A stretch of DNA of 62,599 nt, taken from Paenibacillus prosopidis. Lineage in GTDB: Bacteria > Bacillota > Bacilli > Paenibacillales > Paenibacillaceae. The stretch is taken from contig NZ_QPJD01000022.1 in the NCBI RefSeq assembly GCF_003337375.1, positions 49,881-112,479 of the forward strand. Reading direction: 5' to 3'. The notes beneath the pieces are model-generated. The model had not been told where the DNA came from. It did not search any database and saw nothing but the letters and a program-made list of their open reading frames with translations. Shown here piece by piece: positions 14,599 through 24,427 of the stretch. Each line of letters opens with the position of its first letter. Position 1 is the stretch's first letter. The translations under genes were made by a program, and so were the position numbers.

Positions 14599-17240
14599 GT
14601 AAAGCTTTTGATTCACCGTTCTTTATGCATCTTTATTTCTATAAACCTTCTGCAGAAAACACTTCAAAAAACATGAGTCATATTTCTTACATCGGGATGA
14701 GGCCCGGCGTGGATCTTGGCACTGAGAAGATATTAGATGAATCTGCATTGGAAGATAATTTTGAATTGGATTTAGAAGAGGAATTTTACATATCGCCGGA
14801 CTCTGCAGCTGGGCATGTCAAATATGCACATGAGCGTCCGAGAAGTCATGGCCTGTTTTCATCGGATGAAGTCAATAACGTGAAGGAGGTTCAGCAAGAG
14901 CTAAACTCACATAAGGGCATCGTTTGGCGGGGCATTTTAAGTCTAAAAGAAACGGACGCTATCCGATTGGGGTACGACGATAGGGAAGCATGGGAGGATA
15001 TGCTTCGATCAACCGTTCCACTAATGGCTAACGAAATGGGAATCCCAGAAAGTAATCTTCGCTGGGTGGCTGCATTTCACCAGGAGCAAGGACATCCTCA
15101 CGTACACCTGGTACTTTGGGAAAAGGATCCGAAAAGACAGCGGGGATTGCTTACATATCCTGAAACAAAGGAAATCAAAAAAATGTTCGTCAGTGAAATT
15201 TATGGCGAAGAACGATTGCGATTATCTCAAGAGAAAACCGCCGAACGTGATTTGATTCGGCATATAGCAAAAGAGGATCTTGTTAAGACCGTGGAGCTAA
15301 TGCGTGAGGTTCGAGCGGAGCAAAAGCAAGTTGAGCTTGAAATGAAAGCTGCTGGTGCTGTTCGGTCGGTGGGAATACCTCCGAAATTGTATAAAGAAAC
15401 AAACGTCGAATTAGCCCGCAAGCTTTCGGATCTATCAGCCATCATGCCCCAAAGGGGGCGCTTGTCATATAAATTTATGCCGGACGACGTTAAGACGAAA
15501 GTCGATGAAATATCCGATTGGGTTTTGAAACAACCGGCTCAGCGGGAACCGCTAGACAAATACTTTAATGCCGTTGAAATGATGACAAGGCAGTATACCT
15601 TCAAACCTGAGCAAATCGAGGATGCAAAAAATAAGGCGTTTGCTGATATCCAAAAAAGGGTTTCACAGATTGTATTAAAAGCTGCTAGTGAATCTCAGAA
15701 AGATAACTTTATGAATGTCGTGCCAGAGAAAGCTCAAGTCGTAATCGAACAGTTTTCACAAGCAACCGGTGCACCGGAAGATGTATCCCAAGCAGTCGTT
15801 CGTAATTCGGCACAACATTTACGGTTACTTGGATTCTCGAAAGAAGACCAAATAGAACTATTTGAATCCTGGTTAAAGCAAGCTGATCTGCGAATGAATG
15901 CAATCGAAATCAATCAATTGCTGGATAACGAGTACAATCAACCGGTGATTGATACTGAATTGAATCATTCATCTGTGAGTGCCGTTCTAAAGTTTTCGGG
16001 CAAGAGCGATCAAGAGATTATCGGACTTTTTCAAAATAGAATGGGTCTAAATTCGGAAGAAGCTGCTGCACTTCTGCAAAATGCAGAACAGGATCTTGCT
16101 GAATCCAAAGAGTTGTTCATGTCCGAAAAAGATTGGATCCGGTTTAATCAAAACATGGGGACTAATGAGGCATATCCATGGAGACCGGAGGAAATATCTA
16201 CGGTGATTCCGGAAGCCAAGCAATCCTTTGTTGAAAACTTGGGCAAGGCTGTTTTTGAACCGGAAATGACTGATCAAGAACGAGGATGGACGGCTTACTG
16301 TATGGCGGTCGGATTGAAACAGTTGGGCCTTTCTTCAGATGAACGAAAAGAAATTATGTGGGAATTTGCATCTAAGAATCACGTTCCCGATTTAAACCGG
16401 ATCTTAGAAAACGTAGAGAAGGTTGAAACCAATTACCTGAAAAAACCAACATGGGAAAAGATAACGAAGGATATCGGCATTAAAACCGAATACCCATGGA
16501 GCATAAAAGAGGTAATTGTTCTGGATCGAGATAAACTTGCGGAAGCTGTCCCAAATATGGAGAAATCACAACCGAAACAGAACGATAAGGAAGAGGCTAA
16601 ATGGACAGCTGAACAGTTTGTCCAAATTTTGAAGGCTATTCAAACAGATCCGAAGCATGTTGATGATAAAGTGAAACATTGGAATAGTAAGGGTCAATTG
16701 TTGGACGAAAAAGAACTGCCTTTAAGTAACGCCGATAAACGGCGTAACGATGATGTAGAAGTGATTCGGAAACATTTTGGTATTAAGGATGCGCAAAATG
16801 AAACAGTTTCAAATTTCGCGAAAGTAATGTTTGCAGCCGGGCTTAATTCTGAGGAAGTAACCAAAATGGTGAAAGATTGGAATGTGCGATCCAATGCCAA
16901 TATTCCCGAATCAAAGCTAGACAAGGCGCTTACTTCAGCTGAGAAATACTGTAACGAAATTAAAGCCTGGGGTCGAGTACCTTATATCAGCAAAAAGGAC
17001 TTTCAAAATGTATGTAAGACGCTGCGCGTGAATGCTCCTTGGATGTGGAAAGGTGATCGGGAATTTAGGGAATATGAAAGAAACGCTGCAATGGGAATGG
17101 CACAGGGGGTTTGGAAATCGATCTGGCGGGGAATTGAACAAGAACGCGTACAGACGGAAGCCAAAGGAAAAATCTTGCAACAGCAGCTTATCCGGGAACA
17201 AGTATATCGTCAACAACAAAGCGAAGAACAAGAACGCTAA
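14595..17240 (+). CDS. MobL-like conjugative relaxase
   Basis: An 881-residue protein. The N-terminal 200 residues carry the relaxase core: SYIGMR with Tyr32, the likely DNA-cleaving tyrosine in the MobL family, and the metal-binding histidine triad in GHPHVHLVLWEKD (His167, 169, 171). A helical region full of charged residues follows. About residues 380-700 contain related helical segments, including two with the pattern W-(I/E)-x-(F/I)-x-(Q/K)-(N/D)-(M/I)-G then YPW. It should nick oriT and stay bound to the transferred strand. pLS20-type MobL relaxases are about half this length, so the C-terminal 450 residues are an extension of unknown role. Confidence 0.85.
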   Translation: MSKAFDSPFFMHLYFYKPSAENTSKNMSHISYIGMRPGVDLGTEKILDESALEDNFELDLEEEFYISPDSAAGHVKYAHERPRSHGLFSSDEVNNVKEVQQELNSHKGIVWRGILSLKETDAIRLGYDDREAWEDMLRSTVPLMANEMGIPESNLRWVAAFHQEQGHPHVHLVLWEKDPKRQRGLLTYPETKEIKKMFVSEIYGEERLRLSQEKTAERDLIRHIAKEDLVKTVELMREVRAEQKQVELEMKAAGAVRSVGIPPKLYKETNVELARKLSDLSAIMPQRGRLSYKFMPDDVKTKVDEISDWVLKQPAQREPLDKYFNAVEMMTRQYTFKPEQIEDAKNKAFADIQKRVSQIVLKAASESQKDNFMNVVPEKAQVVIEQFSQATGAPEDVSQAVVRNSAQHLRLLGFSKEDQIELFESWLKQADLRMNAIEINQLLDNEYNQPVIDTELNHSSVSAVLKFSGKSDQEIIGLFQNRMGLNSEEAAALLQNAEQDLAESKELFMSEKDWIRFNQNMGTNEAYPWRPEEISTVIPEAKQSFVENLGKAVFEPEMTDQERGWTAYCMAVGLKQLGLSSDERKEIMWEFASKNHVPDLNRILENVEKVETNYLKKPTWEKITKDIGIKTEYPWSIKEVIVLDRDKLAEAVPNMEKSQPKQNDKEEAKWTAEQFVQILKAIQTDPKHVDDKVKHWNSKGQLLDEKELPLSNADKRRNDDVEVIRKHFGIKDAQNETVSNFAKVMFAAGLNSEEVTKMVKDWNVRSNANIPESKLDKALTSAEKYCNEIKAWGRVPYISKKDFQNVCKTLRVNAPWMWKGDREFREYERNAAMGMAQGVWKSIWRGIEQERVQTEAKGKILQQQLIREQVYRQQQSEEQER

Positions 17241-17257
17241 TTAAGGAGGTGAACGAA

Positions 17258-17353
17258 TTGGGTATGAACTTACAGAATAGCCAGCAGATCGATTGTATGT
17301 CTTGTTTAATTCTCGTAACAGATACTAAGAGTGACTATGCGGGGGGAGGGTAA
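17258..17353 (+). CDS. 31-residue coupled small ORF between relaxase and VirD4
   Basis: AAGGAGGTGA at 17243-17252, a near-perfect ribosome binding site, stands before TTG 17258. The frame runs 31 residues with a CMSC motif and a C-terminal AGGG and stops two bases before the TTG start of virD4. GGGGGGAGGG, the binding site of virD4, lies inside its last codons. The peptide may be a true small protein or a leader whose translation opens the virD4 site. I recognise no family. Confidence 0.5.
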   Translation: MGMNLQNSQQIDCMSCLILVTDTKSDYAGGG

Positions 17354-17355
17354 CT

Positions 17356-19272
17356 TTGAAAAAGGGGAAAAAGATTCGCTGGATAACTGTCGGATTCATT
17401 TTTCTTTTGGATGTATTGTTACTTCCATCGTTGATCCAGTTCCCGTTGTACGTGAAAGAGTACAAAGTTCAAGGCCCGCGCATGTGGATTCAAGAATTTA
17501 ATCCCATTAAGACATTGGCTAATACGATATTAGACATCGATCTCTTAAAGATATTTTTGACCCTGCAGGGTATCGTCATTTTGCTTTGTGTTTTAACAAT
17601 TTGGGATACGAAGATCAAACGTAATAATCGCAAGATGGATGGCGTAGAGGGTCCTGAAGCTGCTGGAAGTGGGCAGTTTGGGACAAGCCGTTGGCAGACG
17701 GAGGATGAAACGGACAAGTGTTCAACCGTATGGCATATCGACAAAGAAATTGAAAAAGGCGGGACCATCTTAGGGATGGATCCGGAGTTGCGTAAAGCTT
17801 GGTTGGATTCCGAGGACACGCATAAGCTTATCATCGGTTCAACGCGATCCGGTAAAACGAGAACTGTCGTTTATCCAACTATCTATGCCAATGCAAAAGC
17901 CGGCGAGAGCATGATCCTCACTGATCCGAAAGGTGAACTTTTTGATCGAACATCCGATTATCTCAAGGAACAGGGCTATGAAGTTGTGGTGCTGGATTTT
18001 CTGGATCCTGGTCGGGGCAACAAATGGAATCCGATGAATAATGTTCTCGAAGCATTGAAAAATGGGAACGAGTCTGCAGCTGCAGAAGCAGCATGGAATA
18101 CGGCTCATCTACTCGCTCACCAAAAAGATTCAAATGGTGATTCGATTTGGGAGGACGGATCGGAATCTGTCATTGCTGCATTGATCTTCGCAATTGCTAA
18201 TGAAGCCCGAAAAGAAGATCAGAAGCATATGACATCCGTTTATAAGACCTTGGCTGAACTTGGCGAAGTTCTAAAGGTTAAGGTCGGAAATACGTTGATG
18301 GACTACGTACCTCTAAATGAATTTTTCAAAAATCTGCCGAAAGATCATCCGGCAAGGGACGCATTTGCTACCGCCCGACTTTCTCCGGAGAAAATGCGTG
18401 GTAGTTTCTTCGGTAGCGTTTCGGTTATGCTTCGCCTCTTTGCGGATCCAGGAGTCGCTTATTTAACCGGTTCCCAAGATCACCGTTTGGAGGACGTGGG
18501 GCGTAAGAAAACGGCTGTATTTCTTATCATTCCGGATGAGAATACAACTCGCCATCCACTAGCAGCTCTTTACGTTGACCAAACGTATCAAGCACTTGTG
18601 AAACTTTCTCGAAAGACAAGAAACAGGCTTCCCATTCGTGTCCATATGCTTCTCGATGAGTTTGGTAATATGCCTAAATTTAAGGACTTTGTTGCCAAGC
18701 TTACGGTTTCAGGTGGTCGGGGAATCCTTTGGAACATTGTTGTTCAAGGTATTGGGCAAATCAAGAAAACCTATGGTGCAGACAGCTTGGATACCATTTT
18801 GGGTAACTGCCACACATGGATTTACATTTTGACTGCCGATGAAGGAACAGCAAAGAAAATCAGCTTTATGACAGGCCGCTACACCGTCGAAACGGATAAT
18901 ATCTCATCGTCCATCAGTGGTAAGAATAACAATTCGACCGGAATGTCTACGAGCCTTACAGGACGCGAGTTGCGGACCCCGGATGAGATCATGAGATGGC
19001 CTAAAGAAATGTCTTTGTTACTTCGATTGAGATATCATCCTGCAAAGCTTCCTTGTCCAGACATAACCAAATGGCCATGTGATGAATTGTTCAAATGGCG
19101 TGAGGATAACGATGATCGAATTATTAAGAAGGTTCCAATTTTCATTCCGGACGTTAACGGCAGCCAGTCAGATCCAGGCGAAGAAGTTGCTGCAGCTCAT
19201 GAAACTTATGATCCAAACGTAAGTGAAGATAACGCCAAGTATAAAGAAACTGATTTAGACGAAATTGATTAA
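17356..19272 (+). CDS. VirD4/TraG-type coupling ATPase
   Basis: A 638-residue type IV coupling protein. There are two membrane segments near residues 10-30 and 64-84, then the P-loop GSTRSGKT at 161-168, LTDPKGELF near 194, and the Walker B region HMLLDEFGNMPKF near 431. It should sit in the membrane as a hexamer and hand the relaxase-DNA complex to the secretion channel. The start is TTG 17356. It lies directly before the channel genes, and the acidic C-terminal tail may receive substrates. Confidence 0.92.
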   Translation: MKKGKKIRWITVGFIFLLDVLLLPSLIQFPLYVKEYKVQGPRMWIQEFNPIKTLANTILDIDLLKIFLTLQGIVILLCVLTIWDTKIKRNNRKMDGVEGPEAAGSGQFGTSRWQTEDETDKCSTVWHIDKEIEKGGTILGMDPELRKAWLDSEDTHKLIIGSTRSGKTRTVVYPTIYANAKAGESMILTDPKGELFDRTSDYLKEQGYEVVVLDFLDPGRGNKWNPMNNVLEALKNGNESAAAEAAWNTAHLLAHQKDSNGDSIWEDGSESVIAALIFAIANEARKEDQKHMTSVYKTLAELGEVLKVKVGNTLMDYVPLNEFFKNLPKDHPARDAFATARLSPEKMRGSFFGSVSVMLRLFADPGVAYLTGSQDHRLEDVGRKKTAVFLIIPDENTTRHPLAALYVDQTYQALVKLSRKTRNRLPIRVHMLLDEFGNMPKFKDFVAKLTVSGGRGILWNIVVQGIGQIKKTYGADSLDTILGNCHTWIYILTADEGTAKKISFMTGRYTVETDNISSSISGKNNNSTGMSTSLTGRELRTPDEIMRWPKEMSLLLRLRYHPAKLPCPDITKWPCDELFKWREDNDDRIIKKVPIFIPDVNGSQSDPGEEVAAAHETYDPNVSEDNAKYKETDLDEID

Positions 19273-19299
19273 ATCCATTCAACTAGGAGGAAACAAATT

Positions 19300-19644
19300 A
19301 TGCTTACTATTTTTAAAAATGTAAAACGAAATGTCATTTCCCTTTATGTGATTACTGCATTGTTCGTAAGTCAGGTTACATATGCGAGTGCGTTCGGAAG
19401 ATCAAAATATGCAACCGGTACAGCGTCACTCCTTAATGATATCTTTACCTGGCTCACAACAATTATCATTCCAGCAACGGCAGGATTGATGATCGGTTAT
19501 CAAGCTTGGAGAAAGAAGGTAGCTGATGGTGACGGTGGTACGATCACGGATGCAAACAAGGCTATTAAACGGATTCTTATTGCGGCGGTAATTGGGGTAA
19601 CGGCTTCCACGTTAGTAACTCTCATCACTGGCTACTATAAGTAA
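19300..19644 (+). CDS. VirB2/TrbC-like small membrane (pilin-like) protein
   Basis: A 114-residue protein with an N-terminal signal-like segment ending near ASA at 31-33. It has two further hydrophobic segments, IFTWLTTIIIPATAGLMIGY and a C-terminal ILIAAVIGVTASTLVTLITG, separated by a charged loop. Size, topology and place between virD4 and virB6 match VirB2-type components of Gram-positive conjugation systems. AGGAGG precedes the ATG. Confidence 0.75.
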   Translation: MLTIFKNVKRNVISLYVITALFVSQVTYASAFGRSKYATGTASLLNDIFTWLTTIIIPATAGLMIGYQAWRKKVADGDGGTITDANKAIKRILIAAVIGVTASTLVTLITGYYK

Positions 19645-19656
19645 GGCCGATTCCAT

Positions 19657-20544
19657 ATGGTAAAAAATTTTATCAATTTAGTTGCCGGGTTCCTGGAATA
19701 CTTAGCCGATGAATCTATAAAACTCGTTTTGACGTTTTTCGTTTATATCGGAAAGTTGGGGACCGTGGTGTTAGATATGCCGGTAGTTAATACCGGCATT
19801 CTATACACCCAAGAAGTAGCTGGCATGTGGTTGGCTGTTAAAATTGCCTACGAAGCTTACATGATATATATACTACGTCAAATGGGTGAACCAACATCCG
19901 ATCCAACCAATTTGTTAATAGGTGCTGTTCGTTCGGCCAGTGTAATTGCGGTTATGCCATGGCTTATGAAATACATGTACGGTTTTGGTATTGAAATGGG
20001 TTTTGAAGTCGCTGCCCTTCCTGGAACCGGATATGGTGATCTCGATAGCAGCAACTTTACCTTGTTATATAACCTCATGGCACAAGCGGGATCTGCATTG
20101 ATATTTATTGCGGTAGCGATTCTGTTTGCAGTGATAATGCTTGTCGTTATTATCATTCAAAGCTTTATTCGTGCAAGTGAACTGGCTGTGGCAGCATGGA
20201 TGGGTTCGTTTAGCGCTTTAGGATTGACTAATAAAGATAGCCAAGGTTGGCAGTCATGGTGGAAAGACACCCTTGTTATCATCTTTGCTGCAGCATTGCA
20301 GATGGCCATGTTAAAGTTCAGTTTTTATACACTCACACCGATCAAGGTGGACGTTGCTGGAAAGTGGGTAACGGTTCCGGGGATTGTGAACCTTTGCCTA
20401 TTTATAGCTGCACTCTGGGTCACATATAAAGCACCGACCATATTGAAAGAAAAACTCCATTCAACCGGTATCGGACGTGTAGGTGGGGCAGCTGTACAGA
20501 GTGTTGGCCAATCCGCAATGATGCGAATCATTATGAAAAAATAA
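19657..20544 (+). CDS. VirB6/TrbL-like polytopic channel protein
   Basis: A 295-residue protein with about six predicted membrane segments, among them ALIFIAVAILFAVIMLVVII near 145-170 and a late pair around 205-260. The conserved region SFIRASELAVAAWMGSFSAL near 170-190 resembles the TrbL/VirB6 core. It should form the inner part of the translocation channel. It starts 12 bases after the VirB2-like gene and ends 11 bases before the PrgI-like gene. Confidence 0.78.
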   Translation: MVKNFINLVAGFLEYLADESIKLVLTFFVYIGKLGTVVLDMPVVNTGILYTQEVAGMWLAVKIAYEAYMIYILRQMGEPTSDPTNLLIGAVRSASVIAVMPWLMKYMYGFGIEMGFEVAALPGTGYGDLDSSNFTLLYNLMAQAGSALIFIAVAILFAVIMLVVIIIQSFIRASELAVAAWMGSFSALGLTNKDSQGWQSWWKDTLVIIFAAALQMAMLKFSFYTLTPIKVDVAGKWVTVPGIVNLCLFIAALWVTYKAPTILKEKLHSTGIGRVGGAAVQSVGQSAMMRIIMKK

Positions 20545-20555
20545 GGGTGATTTCG

Positions 20556-20867
20556 ATGTATTTAATACCGAGGAACGTTGGTGGAAGGTTTGAATTTTTT
20601 GAGGGATTTGGGATCAAGGAGCTTATTTTTTGTGCATTGGGTGCATTGATTGGGCTAGGGCTTACATTCCTGCTCGATCTATTTTCGGTAAGCCGTTTTG
20701 TGAAAATTCTTCCTGTACCTGGGATTACAGCAGTTGTTTTCTTTATCGTCAAAGTGGATCCACGACTTGGGACATCGATGATCTCTAGCTTTATTAATCA
20801 GAAAAAATTTATATCCAAACCTCGACGCTACTTTTACATTTTTGGTGAAGGAAGGAAACAACGGTGA
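20556..20867 (+). CDS. PrgI-family (TcpE/VirB3-like) membrane protein
   Basis: A 103-residue protein. I use ATG 20556 because AAGGGTGAT (20543-20551) lies just upstream; an in-frame GTG at 20547 is part of that site. Two adjacent hydrophobic segments near residues 20-70 follow a short soluble N-terminus (YLIPRNVGGRFEFFEGF). The C-terminus is basic (KKFISKPRRYFYIFGEGRKQR). This is the PrgI family that always precedes VirB4 in Bacillota transfer operons, and here its stop overlaps the next start. Confidence 0.8.
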   Translation: MYLIPRNVGGRFEFFEGFGIKELIFCALGALIGLGLTFLLDLFSVSRFVKILPVPGITAVVFFIVKVDPRLGTSMISSFINQKKFISKPRRYFYIFGEGRKQR

Positions 20868-21568
20868 TCAAAAAAATTTTAAACCGGGGCAAGGAAGCAC
20901 AGAAACAGGATCAACCTAAAACCCCCGCACAAACACATCCGGTTACCGGTTCCTCCAAATCGAATGTTCCCTCCGTACAGGCTTGGTTGCCTTTTTACGA
21001 CGTCAATATGGGATTCCTTTGGCGGCGTGATAACCATCTTGTAACAGCTGTGCGAGTAGAACCTATCAACCTTTCCTTGCTCTCCGAAAAAGAGCAAAAA
21101 AGAAAAGTACATATGTTGTTCGAAGTCATTAATGGTATGGAGTGCGAGTGGGGAATAACTGCACTGCAGCGTCCTGTAGATCTTGACGAATATATAAGCA
21201 ACCAAGAAGCTTTGCGTAACCAAGAAACCCACTATATGCGCCGAAGAATCTTGGATAGTTCGATCCGCAATGCAGCAAATGTTGCAAGCAGCGGCGAGGC
21301 AATTGAACTTATGTTCTATATTTTATTGACAAATCCCTTATCTGCAAAAAAACAAGCACTTGATATGCAGCAGTTACAGAACAAGGCAATTGAACTGGCA
21401 GATAATTTATCCGGCGCGGAGTTAGAGTCGCATGTATGTGATGATCAAGAATTAAGAGAGTTAGAATTTCTTTTTCTTAATCCTCTACAGGCTGCATTTG
21501 AGAGAGCGCCGCAATCCAGCGGCCCTTACTTACCACCGCGTTTATCAATGGAGGTTAATTATGGTTGA
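20864..21568 (+). CDS. N-terminal part of VirB4 as a separate gene
   Basis: A 234-residue soluble protein that begins at GTG 20864 within the end of the PrgI-like gene. After a basic, Pro-rich leader comes VQAWLPFYDVNMGFLWRRDN, then an alpha-beta stretch typical of the N-terminal domain of VirB4/TraE proteins, which packs against the channel. It lacks any P-loop. The stop lies eight bases inside the next gene, which has its own GGAGG and ATG. This appears to be a natural two-gene arrangement, not a sequencing error, since both genes have proper signals. Confidence 0.7.
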   Translation: MIKKILNRGKEAQKQDQPKTPAQTHPVTGSSKSNVPSVQAWLPFYDVNMGFLWRRDNHLVTAVRVEPINLSLLSEKEQKRKVHMLFEVINGMECEWGITALQRPVDLDEYISNQEALRNQETHYMRRRILDSSIRNAANVASSGEAIELMFYILLTNPLSAKKQALDMQQLQNKAIELADNLSGAELESHVCDDQELRELEFLFLNPLQAAFERAPQSSGPYLPPRLSMEVNYG

Positions 21569-23423
21569 ACCGGCTAAAAAGAAAAAATCTGCAACTGCAG
21601 GCGGTCCAGCCTTATCCGGATTGCTCGATTATATAAGTCCTCCTGGACTACACTTCAAACCCAAAGATGTCATGCTTGGAGAAGTCCATTCTAGGGTGTT
21701 GGTGATAAATGCTTATCCGACTGAAGTGGGACCAGGGTGGTTATCCCGAATTACAAAAATGCCGGGTGTGACCATTACCGTTCATGCCATTCCTACGGAT
21801 CCCTACAACCTTATCAATGAAATCAAGGTGGCTATGGGCGAAGCGGAATCCAGGATGGATTCTGGCAACAACGTAGCCAGAAGACGCGCTCAAAAGCAAT
21901 TTGAGGACTGCGAGAAGCTTATTCAAAAGATTGATGAGGAACAACAAAAAGTATATAACGCCGTAATCGTTATCCTCGTAACAGCCAACGATCCCGAAAT
22001 TTTGGACATTCGTGTACGAAACGTAGAGCAACGACTTGCTGGAATGGGGATGAAAGCCCGCCCACCTATTCACAAACAAGAGGAAGGCCTGCTTTCTGTA
22101 GGTCCGTGGGGCATCCTTCATCCGGATATCTTCAATTTTGGCTACCGAAATATGCCCTCGGAGTCCGTAGCTGCGATGTATCCTTTCATTTACTCCGGTA
22201 TTAACGATCGTGATGGGGTATTACTTGGAAGGGATTCGACTGGTGGTATCGTGCTTATTGACATATGGACACGCGGCGGTGATCGAACAAACTCTAATCT
22301 CACTATTTTAGGGCGACCAGGTGTCGGTAAATCTACCACCATTAAAAAATGGTTAAAAGAAGAGTTCGGCCGAGGTTGCCGGATTATCATCATAGATCCG
22401 GAAGATGAGTATTCAGGGTTAGCCGAGGGTTGCGATGGAGCGGTTATCGATACCGGTAACGGATCGAAAAGTCGTATCAATCCGTTGCAAGTGCGTATGC
22501 GTGTTCCTTTGGATCTGGATGATGAGGACGAAAAGAGTCGTCTTTACAGTGAAGAAGAAATATCTCGCGGACCATTGGCGCTACATTTTAATTTCTTACG
22601 CACGTTTTTCAAGCTGTATTTGAAAGATGGAAAACACGATTCAACATTTTCGAAAATGCATCTTTCATGCTTAGAAATGGCGCTCGAAGAAATGTATGGC
22701 CATAAAAATATTTTTTGGGATACAGATCTCACAACGTTTAAACCTGAAGATTGGCCGACCATGGCGGATTTGTATGTAGTCATAGAACAACGCGCCAAAG
22801 GTGAAAAATACAAAAAATATTGGGAAGATTTAGAGCTGCTTCTTTATCCAGCTGCTAAAGGTGCCGATCAAGATTTGTGGTGTGGGCCGACAACTTTACA
22901 AGCCAAAGACGAGATCGTAGTACTTAATATTCAGCAGCTCCTTGAAGCAGATGACACCCTTAGAAGAGCACAGTTTTTCAACATTCTATCCTGGGCATGG
23001 AGTGAGATCGATGCTGATTGGCAGGAAAAAATCATTTTAGCCGTCGATGAAGCCTATCTTTTGGCTGATCCAGATACGCCGCAAGCTCTGATGTTTCTAA
23101 GAAATACCTCCAAGCGGATCCGGAAACGGGAAGGTGGCTTATGGGTTATTACTCATAACATGGTTGACTTCATGGATCCGGCCATTAAACGATATGGTCA
23201 AGCGCTTTTGGATAACCCGGCTTATAAGTTCATTATGGGTCAAGGTGAAAACGACATCGAGGCACTTACACAGCTCTTGTCATTAAGTGACATGGAGATC
23301 GAAACAATATCCCAAGCGAAGCGAGGTCAGGGCTTGTTAATCGCTGGTAGCAAACGACTTGCGGTAAACGTCAAAATTACCAAAGAAGATGAAATGTTCA
23401 TAGGAAATGCTGGTGGTCGATAA
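21561..23423 (+). CDS. VirB4-type conjugation ATPase
   Basis: A 620-residue ATPase. The P-loop GRPGVGKST lies near residues 252-260, IIIIDPEDEYSGLAEG near 276, and the Walker B block ILAVDEAYLLADP near 492, followed by NTSKRIRKREGGLWVITHN and the arginine-rich sensor region. It powers assembly of the channel and substrate transfer. I use ATG 21561, with GGAGG at 21550; a longer frame from 21498 has no ribosome site. The two halves of VirB4 probably act together. The stop shares bases with the M23 gene start. Confidence 0.92.
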   Translation: MVEPAKKKKSATAGGPALSGLLDYISPPGLHFKPKDVMLGEVHSRVLVINAYPTEVGPGWLSRITKMPGVTITVHAIPTDPYNLINEIKVAMGEAESRMDSGNNVARRRAQKQFEDCEKLIQKIDEEQQKVYNAVIVILVTANDPEILDIRVRNVEQRLAGMGMKARPPIHKQEEGLLSVGPWGILHPDIFNFGYRNMPSESVAAMYPFIYSGINDRDGVLLGRDSTGGIVLIDIWTRGGDRTNSNLTILGRPGVGKSTTIKKWLKEEFGRGCRIIIIDPEDEYSGLAEGCDGAVIDTGNGSKSRINPLQVRMRVPLDLDDEDEKSRLYSEEEISRGPLALHFNFLRTFFKLYLKDGKHDSTFSKMHLSCLEMALEEMYGHKNIFWDTDLTTFKPEDWPTMADLYVVIEQRAKGEKYKKYWEDLELLLYPAAKGADQDLWCGPTTLQAKDEIVVLNIQQLLEADDTLRRAQFFNILSWAWSEIDADWQEKIILAVDEAYLLADPDTPQALMFLRNTSKRIRKREGGLWVITHNMVDFMDPAIKRYGQALLDNPAYKFIMGQGENDIEALTQLLSLSDMEIETISQAKRGQGLLIAGSKRLAVNVKITKEDEMFIGNAGGR

Positions 23424-24379
23424 TGCCAGCATGGGCGGTTAAAATAGGGCTGCAAGTTGCACAAGATCCGGAAAAAGCTCTAAAGTTTTTGTTTTTTGGA
23501 ATCATGATCATCATTGTTTTATTTATGCTCTTAACGCTGCCTTTTTTTCTTCTGTTTATACCGGCTGCAGAACCTGAACAGTATAACGATTACAGAAATG
23601 CTGCTTTGCGAATTGCGAGTGAATCCGGTGATCAATTAATAAATTGGCAGGAAATGATTGCACTAGACGCCTTTTTATTAAAACAAGATTTTTCGAAGAG
23701 TAACCCTACCCATATCTATAGTTATTTTAAAGAGGCATTCATTTGGAGCGAGGATGTAAAAATAGAGGTTGCTTGCGTACCGCCGAAAAAACACTTTATC
23801 TGTACAAGAACGGAAACTGTATATCATAAACGCTCACTCGACGAAGTGATGAGCCGATTAAATCTATCAACTGAAGATAAAGAAAGTGTTCGAAACTACT
23901 TAGCTTTAAATTTGGATGATCTTGATGATAATTCGGAGGTCGATGGGCCGATCGATATACCACCAGGAAATTTTACGCCTGTCATAAATCAATTTACTTG
24001 GCCATGTGATGTGTATCGAGTGACCAGTGGATTTGGTACTCGTATCGATCCTATAACCGGATTGCAAGGTGCCTTACATGGTGGAATAGACATTGGAACA
24101 CCTATGGGGACGGAAGTAAGAGCAACAGCGGGTGGTGTAGTCAGTTTCTCTGGCTATACAGAAACAGGAGGTTACATGGTTACTGTAAACCACCAAAACG
24201 GATACGTTACAAGATATTTACATTTAAGTGTAATGCTCGTCAATGTCGGGGATAAAGTAAGACAAAACGATGCTATTGCTCTGAGTGGCAATACCGGTAG
24301 TCGAACCACAGGTCCCCACTTGCATTACGAGATTCATGAAAATGGGGTAAAGAAGAATCCGCTCTTATTCTACAAATAA
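23423..24379 (+). CDS. Membrane-anchored M23 (LytM-type) peptidoglycan endopeptidase
   Basis: A 318-residue protein with one hydrophobic anchor near residues 22-50, a linker domain of about 130 residues, then an M23 metallopeptidase. The zinc motifs are HGGIDIG near 218 and HLHYEIH near 305, with YVTRYLHL between. It should open the thick cell wall for the transfer channel, the role of VirB1 in these systems. The lytic transglycosylase/SLT domain found in many Gram-positive relatives is missing; the middle domain has two cysteines (ACVPPKKHFIC) that may form a disulfide. Confidence 0.85.
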   Translation: MPAWAVKIGLQVAQDPEKALKFLFFGIMIIIVLFMLLTLPFFLLFIPAAEPEQYNDYRNAALRIASESGDQLINWQEMIALDAFLLKQDFSKSNPTHIYSYFKEAFIWSEDVKIEVACVPPKKHFICTRTETVYHKRSLDEVMSRLNLSTEDKESVRNYLALNLDDLDDNSEVDGPIDIPPGNFTPVINQFTWPCDVYRVTSGFGTRIDPITGLQGALHGGIDIGTPMGTEVRATAGGVVSFSGYTETGGYMVTVNHQNGYVTRYLHLSVMLVNVGDKVRQNDAIALSGNTGSRTTGPHLHYEIHENGVKKNPLLFYK

Positions 24380-24381
24380 AT

Positions 24382-24396
24382 GGGGGAAATCCCCCC
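24382..24396 (+). terminator. Short GC hairpin after the transfer operon
   Basis: GGGGGA and TCCCCCC pair around a tiny loop right after the M23 stop, followed by TTATTCTT. It probably ends the transfer operon and separates it from the convergent XRE gene. Confidence 0.5.
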
Positions 24397-24427
24397 CTTA
24401 TTCTTGCTTTCATTAGCAGCCAACCGA

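Noticed and set aside
20864..21570. Frameshift in virB4
   Set aside because: Both parts have their own ribosome sites and the overlap is only eight bases, so a natural two-gene form is more likely.
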